From Glandiceps talaboti (taxonomy: Eukaryota > Hemichordata > Enteropneusta > Spengelidae), in contig NC_135563.1 in the NCBI RefSeq assembly GCF_964340395.1, positions 22,373,809 through 22,437,808 on the forward strand: DNA of 64,000 bases. Reading direction: 5' to 3'. Of this stretch, positions 47,308 through 59,862 are shown in pieces (the stretch's first letter is position 1; the number at the start of each line of letters is the position of its first letter). The notes under the pieces were generated by a model that worked only from the letters and a program-made list of their open reading frames with translations, was not told where the DNA came from and did no database searches. A program made the translations under genes and the position numbers.

Positions 47308-47637
47308 ATGCAAGGTGAAGGAAAGTGTTCACGTGTTTCGGCTGCTGTAATCATAACTCTTTTGATAGTACAGATTGGTCTAGTATTAATTATCTACCCG
47401 GGTATAATTGCAATCATTTCTGTACAGTTTCAAAATGACATTTCAAAACTAGAAACAAAGTTGGAACGTCTCAAGACCCACAATGGATCAATACAAAGTC
47501 CTTCTGACGTAAACGGCTGTGTCTGTACAAATGATGTTACACGATCTGGTGTGAATGGTGAGGTCAACCCTGGAACAACAACTGCAGAAGATACATATAT
47601 TGATTGCTGTTTTGAAAATGAAGAACGTCTCAAACAG
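47308..47637 (+). CDS. Type II membrane protein, first coding exon
   Basis: The 110-codon exon starts at ATG 47308 and ends CTCAAACAG|GTATAA. The short N-terminus MQGEGKCSR is followed by a long hydrophobic stretch at about residues 9-40, then QFQNDISKLETKLERLK, which is coiled-coil-like. A Thr/Ser/Gly stalk follows with Cys 71, 73 and a CC pair near 99-100. This plan (short cytosolic tail, one membrane span, coiled stalk) is typical of TNF-ligand or C-type-lectin-like type II proteins, but no extracellular domain is visible, so the family is not assigned. Confidence 0.5.
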
Positions 47638-48532
47638 GTATAAAATTACTCTATTTTAAGAAAGTCAACTTTAAATCAACTTAACAGCACTAAGCTTTGA
47701 TAACACTTGTTGAATTCCGACGTCCATAGCCTAGGCCGCTACCGGCTTAGTTTAGAAATTAGTTTAGTTTATTTCAGTAAAAGAAAATCGACAGCACAGC
47801 CACGGATATACAAATTAAAACTTGTACAAATGGTTGATTTCCTTGGATAACCCACAGTCAAAGACTTGTAATACGTGTTGAAATTGGGTGCACCTGTCTG
47901 TAAATATTTACATAAAACTAACCTTGCATTGGTTTACTGGGGATACACGCCATGATTTGAAATAAAATATATCTTATGGTATTAACGTTGTTGATCGTAA
48001 CCACGTGACCGAACGAATGAGCTCAGTACCATTTAATAAAACAACTTTATACAGCTGTGCAGTGAACTGCATTTCAAAAACAAATTTCATTTTTTTCAAG
48101 GAAAGAAATTTATTCAAAATTGAGCAAAAAAATCAACATTTGTTGATTGAGAATATGATAATAGAATGATTCAAAATAACGCTAGCACAGTCACGGTTAC
48201 TTGTACCATTTGAATTGGGGGTTAAGTACTCTAGGAGAAAATATATTTCATATAATATTTATATTATAAATACGGTATTATTAATTCAGCCTATAGTATA
48301 AGGCTTCTGCCATTGACTATACGTTATACGTTAATTCACATTTTCAATGGCAATAAATACACAGTTTCAGACTTTGTCCCCTGTATGCACACTGTACATA
48401 ATGATAATTATGTATGGATTCTTGGTCGTTTAAAATATGTTTGATCTTTTAAAAAAAAAGTCATGCAAAATCTGCAGTTCTCTCAATCATTTAATATTTA
48501 GTTATTATTCCACAATATTTTTTTTCATTCAG

Positions 48533-48626
48533 CCAGGGAAAATATTCATGACCTAAGGATTGTCACTACTCGTCTAGTGACTCGAAGTGACAACCTTAGG
48601 CCACGAGTATTCTCCGGCTGAATAAA
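48533..48626. mobile_element. Compact foldback (TTCAGCC ends)
   Basis: The left arm TTCAGCCAGGGAAAATATTC through CCTAAGGATTGTCACT pairs with the right arm AGTGACAACCTTAGG through GTATTCTCCGGCTGAATAA. Arms are about 42 bp around a short centre. A related single arm is at 17,719. Confidence 0.7.
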
Positions 48627-49301
48627 GAGTCATTTTGGAGAATAAAATAATTATGATACCAGTGCTAGTAATAACAATGAAATATCACATCGGGGAAAAA
48701 GTAATGGTAATTTTGAATTTTTGACTCATATTTCGACACACAGCAGAACCCGTGACGTAGACACGCGTTGTCGTGATGTAGAGAATGAGTATATATTCCA
48801 TATTTTTTGTTCAATTTGGCTCTTGCATGGTATAATAATCTATGAATATCTTGTAACTAAATATTATTATCTCACAGAATTTAAGAAATACTTGAAATTT
48901 ATGATTGTTAAGCTTGAATTCAGAGAGTGTCAAATCATGACACGTGACTATATCGACGGATCGATCACGGAAACCAATATGATATTTTATATTTCTTTGT
49001 TTTATAGCATTTTGTTATTTCGAACAAACCAAAATGATGATTCTCCACATTCTTTAAGCCAAAGTTCTGAGAAGAACAGTTTAGTTTTTCCCCTGTTTTC
49101 TAGAAAATACCATTTTCACACTTATTTCTGTTTATTGACTCCGAAAAATGTTATTTATTCAGCTTGAATATCATATTATACGTTTCAACGTTCGATTCTG
49201 AGTCATTAGACTGAAGTGTATTAAAGTATTTCGTCACTCATTTATTTGTTCAATACATTTCCATTGCCGCTTTGTACACGGCCAACCTACTTTATACCGT
49301 A

Positions 49302-49303
49302 CT

Positions 49304-49377
<74 letters not shown>

Positions 49378-49383
49378 ACACAC
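49302..49383. repeat. (CA)n microsatellite
   Basis: About 80 bp of CA with ATACA interruptions; a TG-rich run follows about 50 bp later. Confidence 0.95.
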
Positions 49384-49432
49384 TGTATGTGTATATGATG
49401 AATATATCTATTATGAGTATATATATGTTGTC

Positions 49433-49465
49433 TGTGTGTATGTGTGTGTGTCTGTGTGTGTGTGT

Positions 49466-49500
<35 letters not shown>

Positions 49501-49517
49501 TGTGTGTGGGGGGGGGT
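49433..49517. repeat. (TG)n microsatellite ending in poly-G
   Basis: TG/TC repeats about 75 bp long, ending in a short G run. With the upstream CA tract it forms a potential large hairpin. Confidence 0.95.
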
Positions 49518-50520
49518 GTTGTTTCATTATCTTGTGATCAAGAATGATTTAGTTTTGTGAAAATCTCTAGTTGAATTTGAAGAGTAGAGTCAATGATGAG
49601 TTTCTTCTGAAGTGCATGTTAATATTCATATCTGTGGGACGTAATGGCATTTTTTTCTTTTTTCACCACCTGGCTTATGAAAGTGTCAGTTTGTACGTAC
49701 ATGATCTTTTTATTCACATTTAGATTTAATTTCTGTATTGACCTAATAGATTTACCGATCGAAGGTACGGAAATGTTTGTTGAGCGGAGAGTAGTGTAGT
49801 AATGCGAGAAACCCGATTATAACTAAAACAGTTATCTGACAATGCTATAGAAAAAGTCCTGAACAGAAATGATTCCATGAACGTGAGATGCAAACATTGG
49901 TCTTTAATTGTTATTCGATTTCTACATGCAAATACTCACAAACAAAATTAATATCGGTGCATCAAGCATTGTGAATATAGTTTCAATGAAAGAATACGAT
50001 CCTTCAGCAATATGAAAGCATGAATACCAATCTCTGATATGATATGATTTCAATAGAGCTAGTCTTGGACTACAATCACAATAGGACTTGTTACCTGTTA
50101 CTATGACAACAATTCTGTCTTTAAAGCTGACGTATGGAAATTGTATATTTTTGATGTTGTATTAAAAAAATGCATTACCATGTCAACTGTGGCCATAGTA
50201 ACCAATCTATGGAACTAAGACTATTGTAACGCCATGAACTCGCCTTTGCGTTATAAAGGAAACCCCATCAACCAATCAAGCAAGGCCTGTTTGTGTTATT
50301 TGGTTTGTGGGCTGTCAATTTAAATTTTATAGTTTGTTTAACTATAAATAATCTAAATTGCAGAGTATTTACTGTACAGTAACAACTTATCGTTAAATTA
50401 ATCTTAGCTATAAATAAATAAATAGTCAGGCCCAGACGTTCTACTGTGCAACCATATTTTTCTTACTTTTTTGATCACTTTTCCGACTTATGTCGTTAAG
50501 GTATGATTGATCTCCTACAG

Positions 50521-50649
50521 CCGGCCCACCAAGACACGCAAGAGAGATCGGGTCCGTACCTGGTTCCCGACCGCTTCCGAACCTGGATCCCGACCGCTTT
50601 CGATCAAACCAGATGTGAAAGACTGAACATTTTCATAAGGTTTCGCTGA
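50521..50649 (+). CDS. Possible second exon of the type II membrane protein
   Basis: After a pyrimidine-containing intron end (ATTGATCTCCTACAG) the phase-0 frame that would continue from 47637 is open for 42 codons (PAHQDTQERSGPYLVPDR, later TWIPTAFDQTRCERL) and stops at TGA 50647. GC content is higher than the surroundings. Against it: the exon holds a 23-bp near-duplicate that shifts frame, and no domain is recognisable. Confidence 0.28.
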   Translation, partial: PAHQDTQERSGPYLVPDRFRTWIPTAFDQTRCERLNIFIRFR

Positions 50650-52802
50650 ACAGAAAACTTTTCATTTATCATTAGAAAGTTTCAGAGTTCAAGTTTTACT
50701 CTGTGTTATAGTTTCCATAACTTGATCACGATCAGAAATTTAAACCGGTGTAAAGGACACTTCTTTAAAAGCCGAAACACAACACCGACAACTTTAATTT
50801 TCTCAGGAAATGTTTTGAAACGCTCCTGGTTATCGTTATAGTGTGATGCAAAGAGGTTGTTGTACCCTCGGTAAAGAATTGCGTGGTGACCTTCGATCAC
50901 ATTGATATGGGTGTTCAACCTCCAACAACCTCTGTATTTGAGCCTATTCCCGGCTGGTACCTGGAGTTACCATGTACATATCGTGACGTCGACTGACATG
51001 TCATTGTTCTAGTAGTATCCAACAACATCAAACAATAGTTACATGTTATCTTCTTCTCTTATGGGGAAAACTATGACATCTCAAAAAATTAAAAACTTAG
51101 AAAGTTTAAATAAAATTTTAGAAAGTTTTTGTTCTCCTTGGGTACAATAAATCTTATTTTTTAGCGTAAAATGACGTAACAGCTGAATTTTGGCACCTTG
51201 CGTATAGTGGTTTGAGCTCAAGACAGTACAATCACAGTCATGTAAACAAATGAGAACCGTTTACATAAAATCCACTTGCGAATTATCAAATGTAAGACTT
51301 TCAAACGCTCTCGTCTGTGTTATTCTATTTACTCAACTATTTCCATGGCAACTGATTAATATTTAATTACCTTTCCGAATCTCTGTCTAAAAATCCGCAT
51401 GCTGTGTATGTATCATTAACATAAAGTGTCAGTCTTGAGACAGTGTGGTGTAATGAATTTAATTGAACACATTCTTGGTCGACTCATTGGCCGTGTCCTG
51501 TTTTAATACTATGATACCGACGTGAAACCGACGTGAATGTAAATTGATCACGTAGAGAGTTTAAATCTGCCCTTGTTTTGTATTGCCATGCTCAAAATGT
51601 TCTTGATTATTTCAAAACATAACATGCTCAGTGAATGATGAATTGAAAGAGAATGTAGACACACGTATCCATCCCGCTAATTGCCTTTATTGTTTGAAAG
51701 TAATTTACATGAATTATACGTCATCGGATAATTCTTATGGAAATTCAATTAGATTGAAGAAGGTTACAGACACGTTTGGTTTTTAAGTTCGTATAATTTC
51801 GTTCGGTATTTTGCAGGATGTTGTTTTTTTCACCTCCCCCCCCCCATCCTAATTTATCTATTTTACCACAACAATGGGCTTTCTATAAAAGGATATTCCC
51901 CAGTCCATTTCTTCATTAGTGTTGTGAGGTTCCTCATTTGACGATCGTCACAATAATTCAAGCCGCCCTTTAAATCTATTGTTCGACACTTATCAACAGT
52001 TCACTTTTATTCCTATTGTGTTCGGCGATATTGTCTATAGTGATACTCGTTGGTAGGTTGGTATCTATGTACACATACAAAACTATAAACATGGTTTTCA
52101 TTGAGTCGAATCACGTTGAATCTCATCCAATTCATTTTCGACAGACATTGGTCTGCGTCATAAGCCACGCATCATTGACGTGAAGGCCAAAGTATGTCAA
52201 AGTTGAGAGATTCCGACTATAGAGCTTTGTTATTTGATGTGTGTTCGGAATTCGAATGTACATGTGATGACAAACGTCACTATGCCAATTATTGGTCTAA
52301 CGTATAGTGTCAACTGTCGTTTACTTGTACAAACACTGAAATCAATCACTTCCATTGTCTATTGTCAGTTTTCAATTTTACAATCAAAGTTATAACCCTG
52401 GATAATACATTTAGTCTTAAATTATCAGAGATTATCAGAGAGTTGTTGCTGATAGTGGTTATTTCTTAAATTGATTTGGTCCTATTATTACCCTCGCCCT
52501 CCCCCTTTTGACATGACACAATTCCGTGTGGAGGTGTTTCTCTGTCGACATCGCCTTCTGACACTTTTATCAGTTTTGTATTTTGTGTGTAAAATACAAC
52601 CTTGTCCTGTGAGTCATAGAATTGTTTTAGAACCATTGCCCGTTAGCTATATATCGTCTTTTTAGTTATCTCAGATGAGGTGTGGGTCCGGTTAATTGGT
52701 GTCGTTTGAATGTAAAGTAGTGAAGTTAGTTTCAGTTCAAGTGTTAGCAATTGTCATAAACACACATCTGCAAACTCAAATACATTTCCACCACACCCAC
52801 AT

Positions 52803-52837
52803 CTCAGACCACTATAGGGTTCTTTTAGTCGTCTGAG
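52803..52837. repeat. CTCAGACCACTATAG hairpin family member
   Basis: CTCAGAC at 52803-52809 pairs with GTCTGAG at 52831-52837. The internal CACTATAGGG matches the copy at 61,627. Confidence 0.65.
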
Positions 52838-52958
52838 CCCACACATACCTTTGTACAGTGGATTTTGCAAAGTCACCGAGTATAGACAGGCGATCGTCTA
52901 AATATTTAATAGTGATCATTTTCTGCAAATGTTAATTTAAGTTTTTTGTTCTCTAGTG

Positions 52959-53111
<153 letters not shown>

Positions 53112-54221
53112 TGTCTGTACCTTCAACTTCCCAAATTTATTTTTGTGTGCATTTTCTCACTTCTCTCAATAATACAATATAACCATCTTTTAACAGGTCT
53201 TTGTGGGACTTTCTACAGCTACAGTCTAAGTAAAGGCTTGACTAATTTCTTCACATGTCTAAGTAAGATTTTTACTTCTACTAGAAGAGAATGGTAACCC
53301 ACTCTAAAAGACATCATTGAAATTAAAATCACTAGCTATGCAATTTATTTAGGTGGAGAACACCTTGTATATCTTTCCAATGATAGTCACATTTAGACTA
53401 TCTGAAACTACATATGTTTACTAATTTTATCAAAAATTAAATTCAACTCGTTTATAAATGGAATATTTAGTTAACCATTCCTTTCAAAATTTGAAGAAAA
53501 AAAATTGCCGTCGAATTTATTGAAATTAGTCTTCTCTCCAAGGTCCCTACTTTTGAAAACACGATAGCTTCACAGTTTCAATGGTTAGAGAGGAAATCGA
53601 CGTGTCATTCATGGTTAGTCAGTCATATTAGTATTCTTGTTGGATAGCGAGTAGCTATATTTAGTATAAGTTGATGACACTGTGTACATTTGTACGAACC
53701 TAGAGGAAACATCGATGTCATTTCCCCCCTCGGCAATTACTTCATTAAACCCCTTTAAATTGCCGTACTTCCCTGGTTGAGTAATTTTTCGTTATTTTGC
53801 TGTCTTCATTCGCGTGTCTGGTGCATCCGATGCGTTGAGAATTAAAGCTCCGATTGGAATTACATCAAAAAGTGTAATGTTATGAGCAAATTAGTAATAT
53901 TATTTACTAAATCAAAAAAAACAAACTTCCCGGTTAGTAACTTTCTTCCCATAAACACAGACAAAAATTGGATGAGTAGCTGGGTACAGAAACACAGTAC
54001 AGGAGACGGCAGTTTTGCGTATTTCCGTTCGCTTGTGATTTCCATTTGAGTCACACTGCCTAATATGCTGCCAGACACTACAAAATAACGTCCATCCGTG
54101 AATTTGATGCAGACAAAGAAATTAGAACAAAAAAAACTCAATAAAATTACACTTATTCCTCTCTCTTGCCATTTGGGGCTATCTCAACATTACATCGAGG
54201 CTCTAGTATAGTGAAAAGCTG

Positions 54222-54446
54222 TCACTGGGTCACTTCTAACCAGGTTACGCGTGACCTGTGTCCGTGTTTTGGGGTAAATAGGTGTGAGCCTCGAGGAACT
54301 GGATCATGGATGACAATCTCTGTATCGTGTTGTATAGCCATCCCTATTACATCACATTGCAACATCAACATGGTTACACCTATAAACACCAGACCTATTA
54401 TCATGTTCAAAGCTCCAGTGTTTGATCGAACCCATAGCAACCGCAT
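54222..54446 (-). CDS. Weak candidate: N-terminal exon of a membrane protein
   Basis: The 74-codon minus-strand frame starts at ATG 54446: a basic start (MRLLWVR), a hydrophobic segment (NMIIGLVFIGVTMLML), then a soluble tail ending RVTWLEVTQ. This resembles the start of a type II membrane enzyme, but no downstream exon or domain could be found. Chance is a real alternative. Confidence 0.2.
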   Translation of the reverse strand: MRLLWVRSNTGALNMIIGLVFIGVTMLMLQCDVIGMAIQHDTEIVIHDPVPRGSHLFTPKHGHRSRVTWLEVTQ

Positions 54447-54874
54447 TTTGAGAATACCTAATTATCTCATCTCCACAACAAGAACACAATCTCCATAGCA
54501 AGTAATGACTACAAACGTCATCAATAGCTCTTCCATGACAGATCCCTCATCCCCCAACTCAATGTCATCTTCATCGCAAAATTTATCGATTTTCCCTAGA
54601 AATTTGACATTCTACATCTAACAAACACAGTAGACACTAACGAAAGACATGACAGACTCGAAAACACCCCATAGTTTTGTAGTTTTACTAAGTCTGACGC
54701 TGAAATGGAGCATTCTTTGGAGGTGTCAAAGGGTACCAAACGGTAGGTGTAAGTGTTTATTTAAAATGCAAATGAGACCCATGGTATACGTATTAGATTC
54801 CCGCAAAGATTTACGAACCACTTGTAACTTGTACCATCTCCATTAAGCAGGACGATAGTAGAGCTGGAGTGACG

Positions 54875-54943
54875 TTTAAAGGTCTTTATCACAGTATTTG
54901 ATTTACACCAATTCTACAACCACCCAACCAACTCTCAGAAATG
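54875..54943 (+). promoter_or_regulatory. Possible core promoter and 5' exon of the GPI-type gene
   Basis: TTTAAAGG near 54875 could act as a TATA-like element. The exon would end CTCAGAAATG|GTAAGC at 54943/54944. Joined to the acceptor at 56278 this gives ATG GAA ATG AAA, so this ATG is in frame with the downstream one. Confidence 0.4.
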
Positions 54944-56280
54944 GTAAGCAATATTTTCCTATATTTTGTCTTATTACATCACCAGCATAGTCACCATCAT
55001 CGCAACTCTCGATTTCCTAAAAACATAACTTATTTTAAAATGTCGACATGTGTCATTACGCTTTAGGTAGAATGACCCGGGGCGAATATGGTTTGAACAG
55101 AAACCGTGAAGACACCCAAAGGAAATTCAATCGACTTGTTAAAGGTTATTCTAAAAAACCGAGAGTTCCTTGAATGAAAAACGTGGCACATTGATTTCAA
55201 GGTTGCGACGGCTTAGCAGCTTTTATTTCAAATTGCTTAAAGTATGGGTGAATCTTTTTTGATTCAATTAAACAACAAATCCGCAATGTCATGTAGAGTT
55301 AGTTAGAGTCTGCTCAGGAGTGAACGATGAAAGTACAGTGACTGTCTTTTTATCATCCATTTGCAAGTCATTTTATCCTTTCGTGCTTACTTTTGGTACA
55401 CGAATAATCCATTTTGTCGCTGTCTGAAACCTTCTTGTTCGATCGTAGACATAAGATCATTTTCAAAGAATATATCTTCGTATATAAACGAAAGTGAAAC
55501 CCAAGTCGTTAAATGCGAACGTTCCTATGTTTTGTATTAATGTCGATCGATTTAGCAATTCGGTAGTCTGCTACTAGTTTTAAGAGCATCTTTATTTCTA
55601 CTGAAAGCGTGTCTGACGCCATATTTGCCGTAACCATGCTAGTGTCGCTACACTTTCCATTTTAATTCCATTAATTTCGATCGCAAATTGTTGTTTTTTT
55701 CATTTCGATCTCAAATCTTGAACCATTGTCAACTTATCTATAGTTTTGATGAATATGAAATTGATGATAAAAAACCAATCTTAAAATCGAGAACATCACA
55801 GTTTCAATATGGCGTGGCCACGCAGTTCTGTATTTTTCCTCATAGCTTAGCAACGCAGTGAAGCGTTTTACAGTGCAAAGATGGCGAAATAATTGCGTTA
55901 CGTAACAGTGTTTAACATTGTTAGCGTGACTGGTTTTTAAATGGAAAGTGAACAAAAGCAAACCAAACAAAGACTTTCAACACGTCACGGCCGCGGCACT
56001 GACAACAGAGAGCATGATTTCTCAAACAAAGTAGTTTACAGAGTTACGCAACATCACTAGGAAAGGATAGGGAATGTGGGCGACGACGACGACGACAATG
56101 AGAACCACCAAAATCATTACAAATACATAAAATAGTGCAGATCATAAAATATGATATTGAAAATAACTTGATATGTACTTATTTTTTGCTCTAACTTAAA
56201 TCGCCTGATGTTCATTAATAGTAAAAATGATGAATATATATGACAAATAAAACTGACGTCTCTTTTCATTCTTACAGGAA

Positions 56281-56335
56281 ATGAAACTTGCCACCGTATT
56301 AGTCGCCTGCCTCCTGTTCTTCACCAATACATGGG
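56281..56335 (+). CDS. GPI-type gene exon 1 of 4 (signal peptide)
   Basis: It follows a ttcttacag acceptor (exon body starts 56278), encodes MKLATVLVACLLFFTNTW, and ends one base into a codon before gtatgt. Confidence 0.8.
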
Positions 56336-57878
56336 GTATGTATTCGACTCGTGATTTTACTTAAAATATTTTGAAAAGAGTTGACTTCCGTGAAAGTTTG
56401 TCATATCAAATGTCAGACGAACAAATCTATTGCCAACTCAAAAAATACGGAAATCGATGCAAAACAAAATAAACGATTAAAAGAGTTCATACTTAAGTTT
56501 ACAATAACGTCAACTTGGAAACTAGCTTTGTGAGTATTTCGAATTAATATTAATCAATTTTCAATTTCGATTTATCACACAGCTCAAACAACAGAAGATT
56601 CTACAACAGAAAGTGCTACAGTTGAAGCTACAACAATAGGTAAGTAGGGAAAGTTGTTGAATTTTTTTCTGAAAGATACTTTCAGATCATTGTACCGCCT
56701 TCCTGCTTACTCATAATCCAATATTGGGAAGAACTTAGTTAGTGCCTGAGGAAGTGACCAAATTAATTATATATTTTGTGCCACGTCGGTACTGCATAGC
56801 CGTGCGACTCAGACCAAAGCAAAAGTCAAAAACACAATATAATCACTGTGTCAGGCAATTTTCTTAAACACGTTCGACTAAAAAAAATAGCGTGCGTTCT
56901 TTACATTTAATTTACATATTTTTCTTATAATTCTTAAAGTATACATTTACTAATCATCATTTCGTTATTTTTGTATCCAATAGCTTCTACTGAAGTCGAC
57001 CTGAACATAACAGATCTAACCATCAATGACCCAGATGACCTTATCCTAACAGTCGGTGGAGGACAAGCTGTCGATTTTGACGTCACTATTGAGACAAGTT
57101 CCGATTCAGCAGCTATTTCTGGTAGTGATAATTGGGAAGTATCTCTGTACACAACCGACAGTGATGGAGGCAGTCCCACATCTAGTGAAGTCACGGCAAC
57201 TCTGACGTCAACACAACAAACAGCTGACGTCAGTGCAGGTGGATCTTACACATTTTCTGGATTAGCCGCCACACTTACTTTGACCTCCTTGAATTGTAAT
57301 GCTGTTACACATGCATGTGCAAAAGTGGAACCAAGTACCAGTGCATCATGGTCCCAAATGACTGGCGGCCAAGGAGACCACATCAGATGTGTTGCAGTGG
57401 AATGTTCAGGTATGGAATGTTTATTAGTGTCATTCATTCATTCATTCATTCATTCATTCATTCATTCATGCATGTCAATTTCCGTGGTATGCAGCTCCAA
57501 GAAACGAACAAATCTATGTAGGACTTTAGTCGGTAAAACTTACAAATGCGAACATTATATGGTGCAATGCATGCAACAATGGCATGCTTTAGATTCTATT
57601 CATTCATTCATTCATTCATTCATTCATTCATTCATTCATTCATTCATTCATTCATTCATTCATTCATTCATTCATTCATTCAGACAGACAGTTATATTCG
57701 ATCTGAATAACACCAAGCTTTCATTGTATGTACAATATATCATATGACAGCTGCAACTTTACAACTTTACTGATAATCTATTTTCTGTCTTTCGTTGTTC
57801 TTTACAGGAAGTGCTGCTGTCGTCTTCAACGTCTTCCTCGCGACAGTCTGCGTTTTTATGGCACTCATGTCACAGTAA
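56281..57878 (+). CDS. Small secreted, probably GPI-anchored surface protein
   Basis: Four exons (56281-56335, 56583-56639, 56984-57409, 57808-57878) join with consistent phase 1 and GT-AG borders to encode 202 aa. Residues 1-19 are a signal peptide (MKLATVLVACLLFFTNTWA); 20-40 are Thr/Glu/Ser-rich, a likely O-glycosylated stalk. Residues 41-178 form one acidic, Ser/Thr-rich, probably beta-rich domain with one N-glycosylation site (NIT, 45-47) and four Cys (142, 149, 173, 178). After small residues (CSGSAA) a hydrophobic tail, VVFNVFLATVCVFMALMSQ, ends the protein, as in GPI-anchor signals. An upstream exon could add two residues. I do not recognise the domain family. A single-pass membrane protein with almost no cytosolic tail is the alternative. 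Confidence 0.82.
56583..56639 (+). CDS. GPI-type gene exon 2 of 4 (Thr/Glu stalk)
   Basis: This 57-nt symmetric phase-1 exon encodes AQTTEDSTTESATVEATTI, and could be skipped without frameshift. Confidence 0.8.
   Translation, partial: LKQQKILQQKVLQLKLQQ
56984..57409 (+). CDS. GPI-type gene exon 3 of 4 (main domain)
   Basis: The 426-nt symmetric phase-1 exon carries the whole folded domain, from ASTEVDLNIT to HIRCVAVECS. A single-exon domain with phase 1 at both ends is the classic form of a shuffled extracellular module. Confidence 0.85.
57431..57684. repeat. Two (CATT)n microsatellites in intron 3
   Basis: CATT repeats at about 57432-57469 and 57597-57683, the first only about 20 bp after the exon 3 donor. 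Confidence 0.95.
57808..57878 (+). CDS. GPI-type gene exon 4 of 4 (hydrophobic tail)
   Basis: It follows a ctttacag acceptor, encodes GSAAVVFNVFLATVCVFM then ALMSQ, and stops at TAA 57876-57878. Confidence 0.82.
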
Positions 57879-58225
57879 AAAAATCACATTTTCTTATTTA
57901 TTAAAAAAAAATACAAGAAAAAGAACTCGGTCGTACTATCACAGAAGAACCGTAAAGGAACAAAGGGGAGGACTATACTGTTGATGAAGAAAAAAATTAT
58001 TTACTGCTCAGGGTTAGAATGAATATCTGGTACACAGCCCTAATGACGTTAACGGTGTTGTGATTCAAGTGTCCGGACTGACTGTTTTTGCACGTTAACA
58101 AACGGAAAGATTTACGACGAATGAACTATGAAGACATCTACTCTATGGATCGAATGAAATATCTATTTTTTCTAACAACAGAGCAGGGTCTCTGATCTGT
58201 ATCATTAGGTTTCGTTTCTGTTACT

Positions 58226-58266
58226 CTATAGACCCTACACTGTGACTGCCCTGTGTAGGCTCTATG
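58226..58266. repeat. Hairpin related to the 32,440 palindrome
   Basis: CTATAGACCCTACAC pairs with GTGTAGGCTCTATGG with one or two mismatches. The TATAGACCCT half resembles CATAGACCCT at 32,441. A CTCAGACCACTATGG half-site lies at 58,281, just downstream. Confidence 0.65.
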
Positions 58267-58508
58267 GTTTTATATCCTTACTCAGACCACTATGGTTTGA
58301 GATCCTGCTAGGGGCGTGACATGAAAACAATCGCTATCGGGAAAAAAATACTAAAATCTAAATTTATTACTTGGTAAAGAATTCCGTCCTCTTTATTTTA
58401 GTTCATTGTAACTATTACTAATTCTACACTTTAACAAAAAAAGAGAAAAATTGAACTGATGCACCTGGAAAGAAAGAAGACGTTATGAGAGAGTAAACGG
58501 GTTAAATG

Positions 58509-58583
58509 CCGACTAAATGCTACCAATTTGAAACCCCTAACCCTAAGTTAAACCCCTAAGTTAAAGTGGTAACATTTAGTCGG
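58509..58583. mobile_element. Small foldback (CCGACTAAATG ends)
   Basis: CCGACTAAATGCTACCA (58509-) pairs with TGGTAACATTTAGTCGG (to 58583), one mismatch. The 40-bp centre holds AACCCCTAA repeats. Confidence 0.7.
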
Positions 58584-59379
58584 TCAATGATACTCGCCGT
58601 GGTCGATGCTTCACTGTGACGTAACGCACAGTACTCAATATGGAATGTTTTATTGCACTTGATTTAATGATATTTTGTACATATTAAAATTGTAAGATAA
58701 TGTAGGTTTTAGTGTCAAAACCAACTTTCAACATAGTCCAAGTTCGCTTAGCCTGGAATCCATGCCAAATAAGGCCTTTGTCACTTTGGTTCAATACAAC
58801 ACCTCTAAAGTGGTGTGAACTCCAGGTTAAATTTCGCTGCACCATACCATAGGTTTTTTTTATTTACAAAGAGGAAATTGCACATGCTACACCAGATTTA
58901 ATGAATACAGTATCACGTGACATTTTGTTTAAACGAAATTAACTATATAACATGCCACATGTGCACCATAAAGACGTCGAGTGCAGACACCAAAACATTG
59001 GTACACGAGTATCTGCATGTAGTTGCAGTACATTGAAATATATTATTTTACAAACTGCAGATTGCACTCTTCGTGTGGCATATGCAGTTTCCCTATTGGT
59101 TTCTGCATGGTTGTATCAAAAGGAACCGGTGAACGGTAATTTGAAATGGGCTGTAAAACATTTCCATTTTCAATACAAAGATTCGCCTGATTTCAGACAT
59201 TTTTTACGATATGTAAATATTACTACTAGAAGTTGGATATTTTGTAGAAATAAATAAAAAAAATCAGTGATTTTTGTCTGGTGTTTTTCTATATCAAATT
59301 GAAGATATTTTAAATCATATGTACATTGCAATGTTTGTGTAATAAAAAGATGAAAATTTGAATAATGTAGTCGGGTCAC

Positions 59380-59560
59380 CTCTGTTTGAATGGTATAGCC
59401 GATGTCACCTCTGTTTGAATGATATAGTCGATGTTACCTCTACGATATAGTCGATGTCACCTCTGTTTGAATGGTATAGTCGATGTCACCTCTGTTTGAA
59501 TGATATAGTCGATGTTACCTCTACGATATAGTCGATGTCACCTCTGTTTGAATGGCATAA
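59380..59560. repeat. Irregular tandem repeat (ATAGTCGATGTCACCTCTG)
   Basis: Units containing TATAGTCGATGTYACCTCT recur about six times, alternating with and without a GTTTGAATG insert. Confidence 0.85.
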
Positions 59561-59789
59561 GCGGTGATATCTTTTTTTCGTTGAATACACAGTGTTATCT
59601 CTGCATTTGATGTCAATTAATTAAAACAAACAAAGCAAACCAATGGAATGCCATAACGCTAATGGTTGACTAACTCAGATGTTTAGTACGGAATATGGGA
59701 AAGTAATTCAAACACATTATCGATATAACAATAATTGTTAAAAGTTATCTCTCATACTTATTTGTCTGGTTTGAAATATTATGTTCAAG

Positions 59790-59791
<2 letters not shown>

Positions 59792-59862
<71 letters not shown>

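Larger units (their letters stand above)
47638..50520. other. Putative intron of the type II protein gene / non-coding DNA
   Basis: No domain-like frame was seen; the 148-codon frame at 48721-49167 looks like chance AT-rich sequence. It contains a foldback at 48,533 and CA/TG microsatellites. Confidence 0.45.

Noticed and set aside
48721-49167. 148-codon frame
   Set aside because: Composition is that of AT-rich non-coding DNA (Ile, Tyr, Phe, Asn-rich) with no motif.
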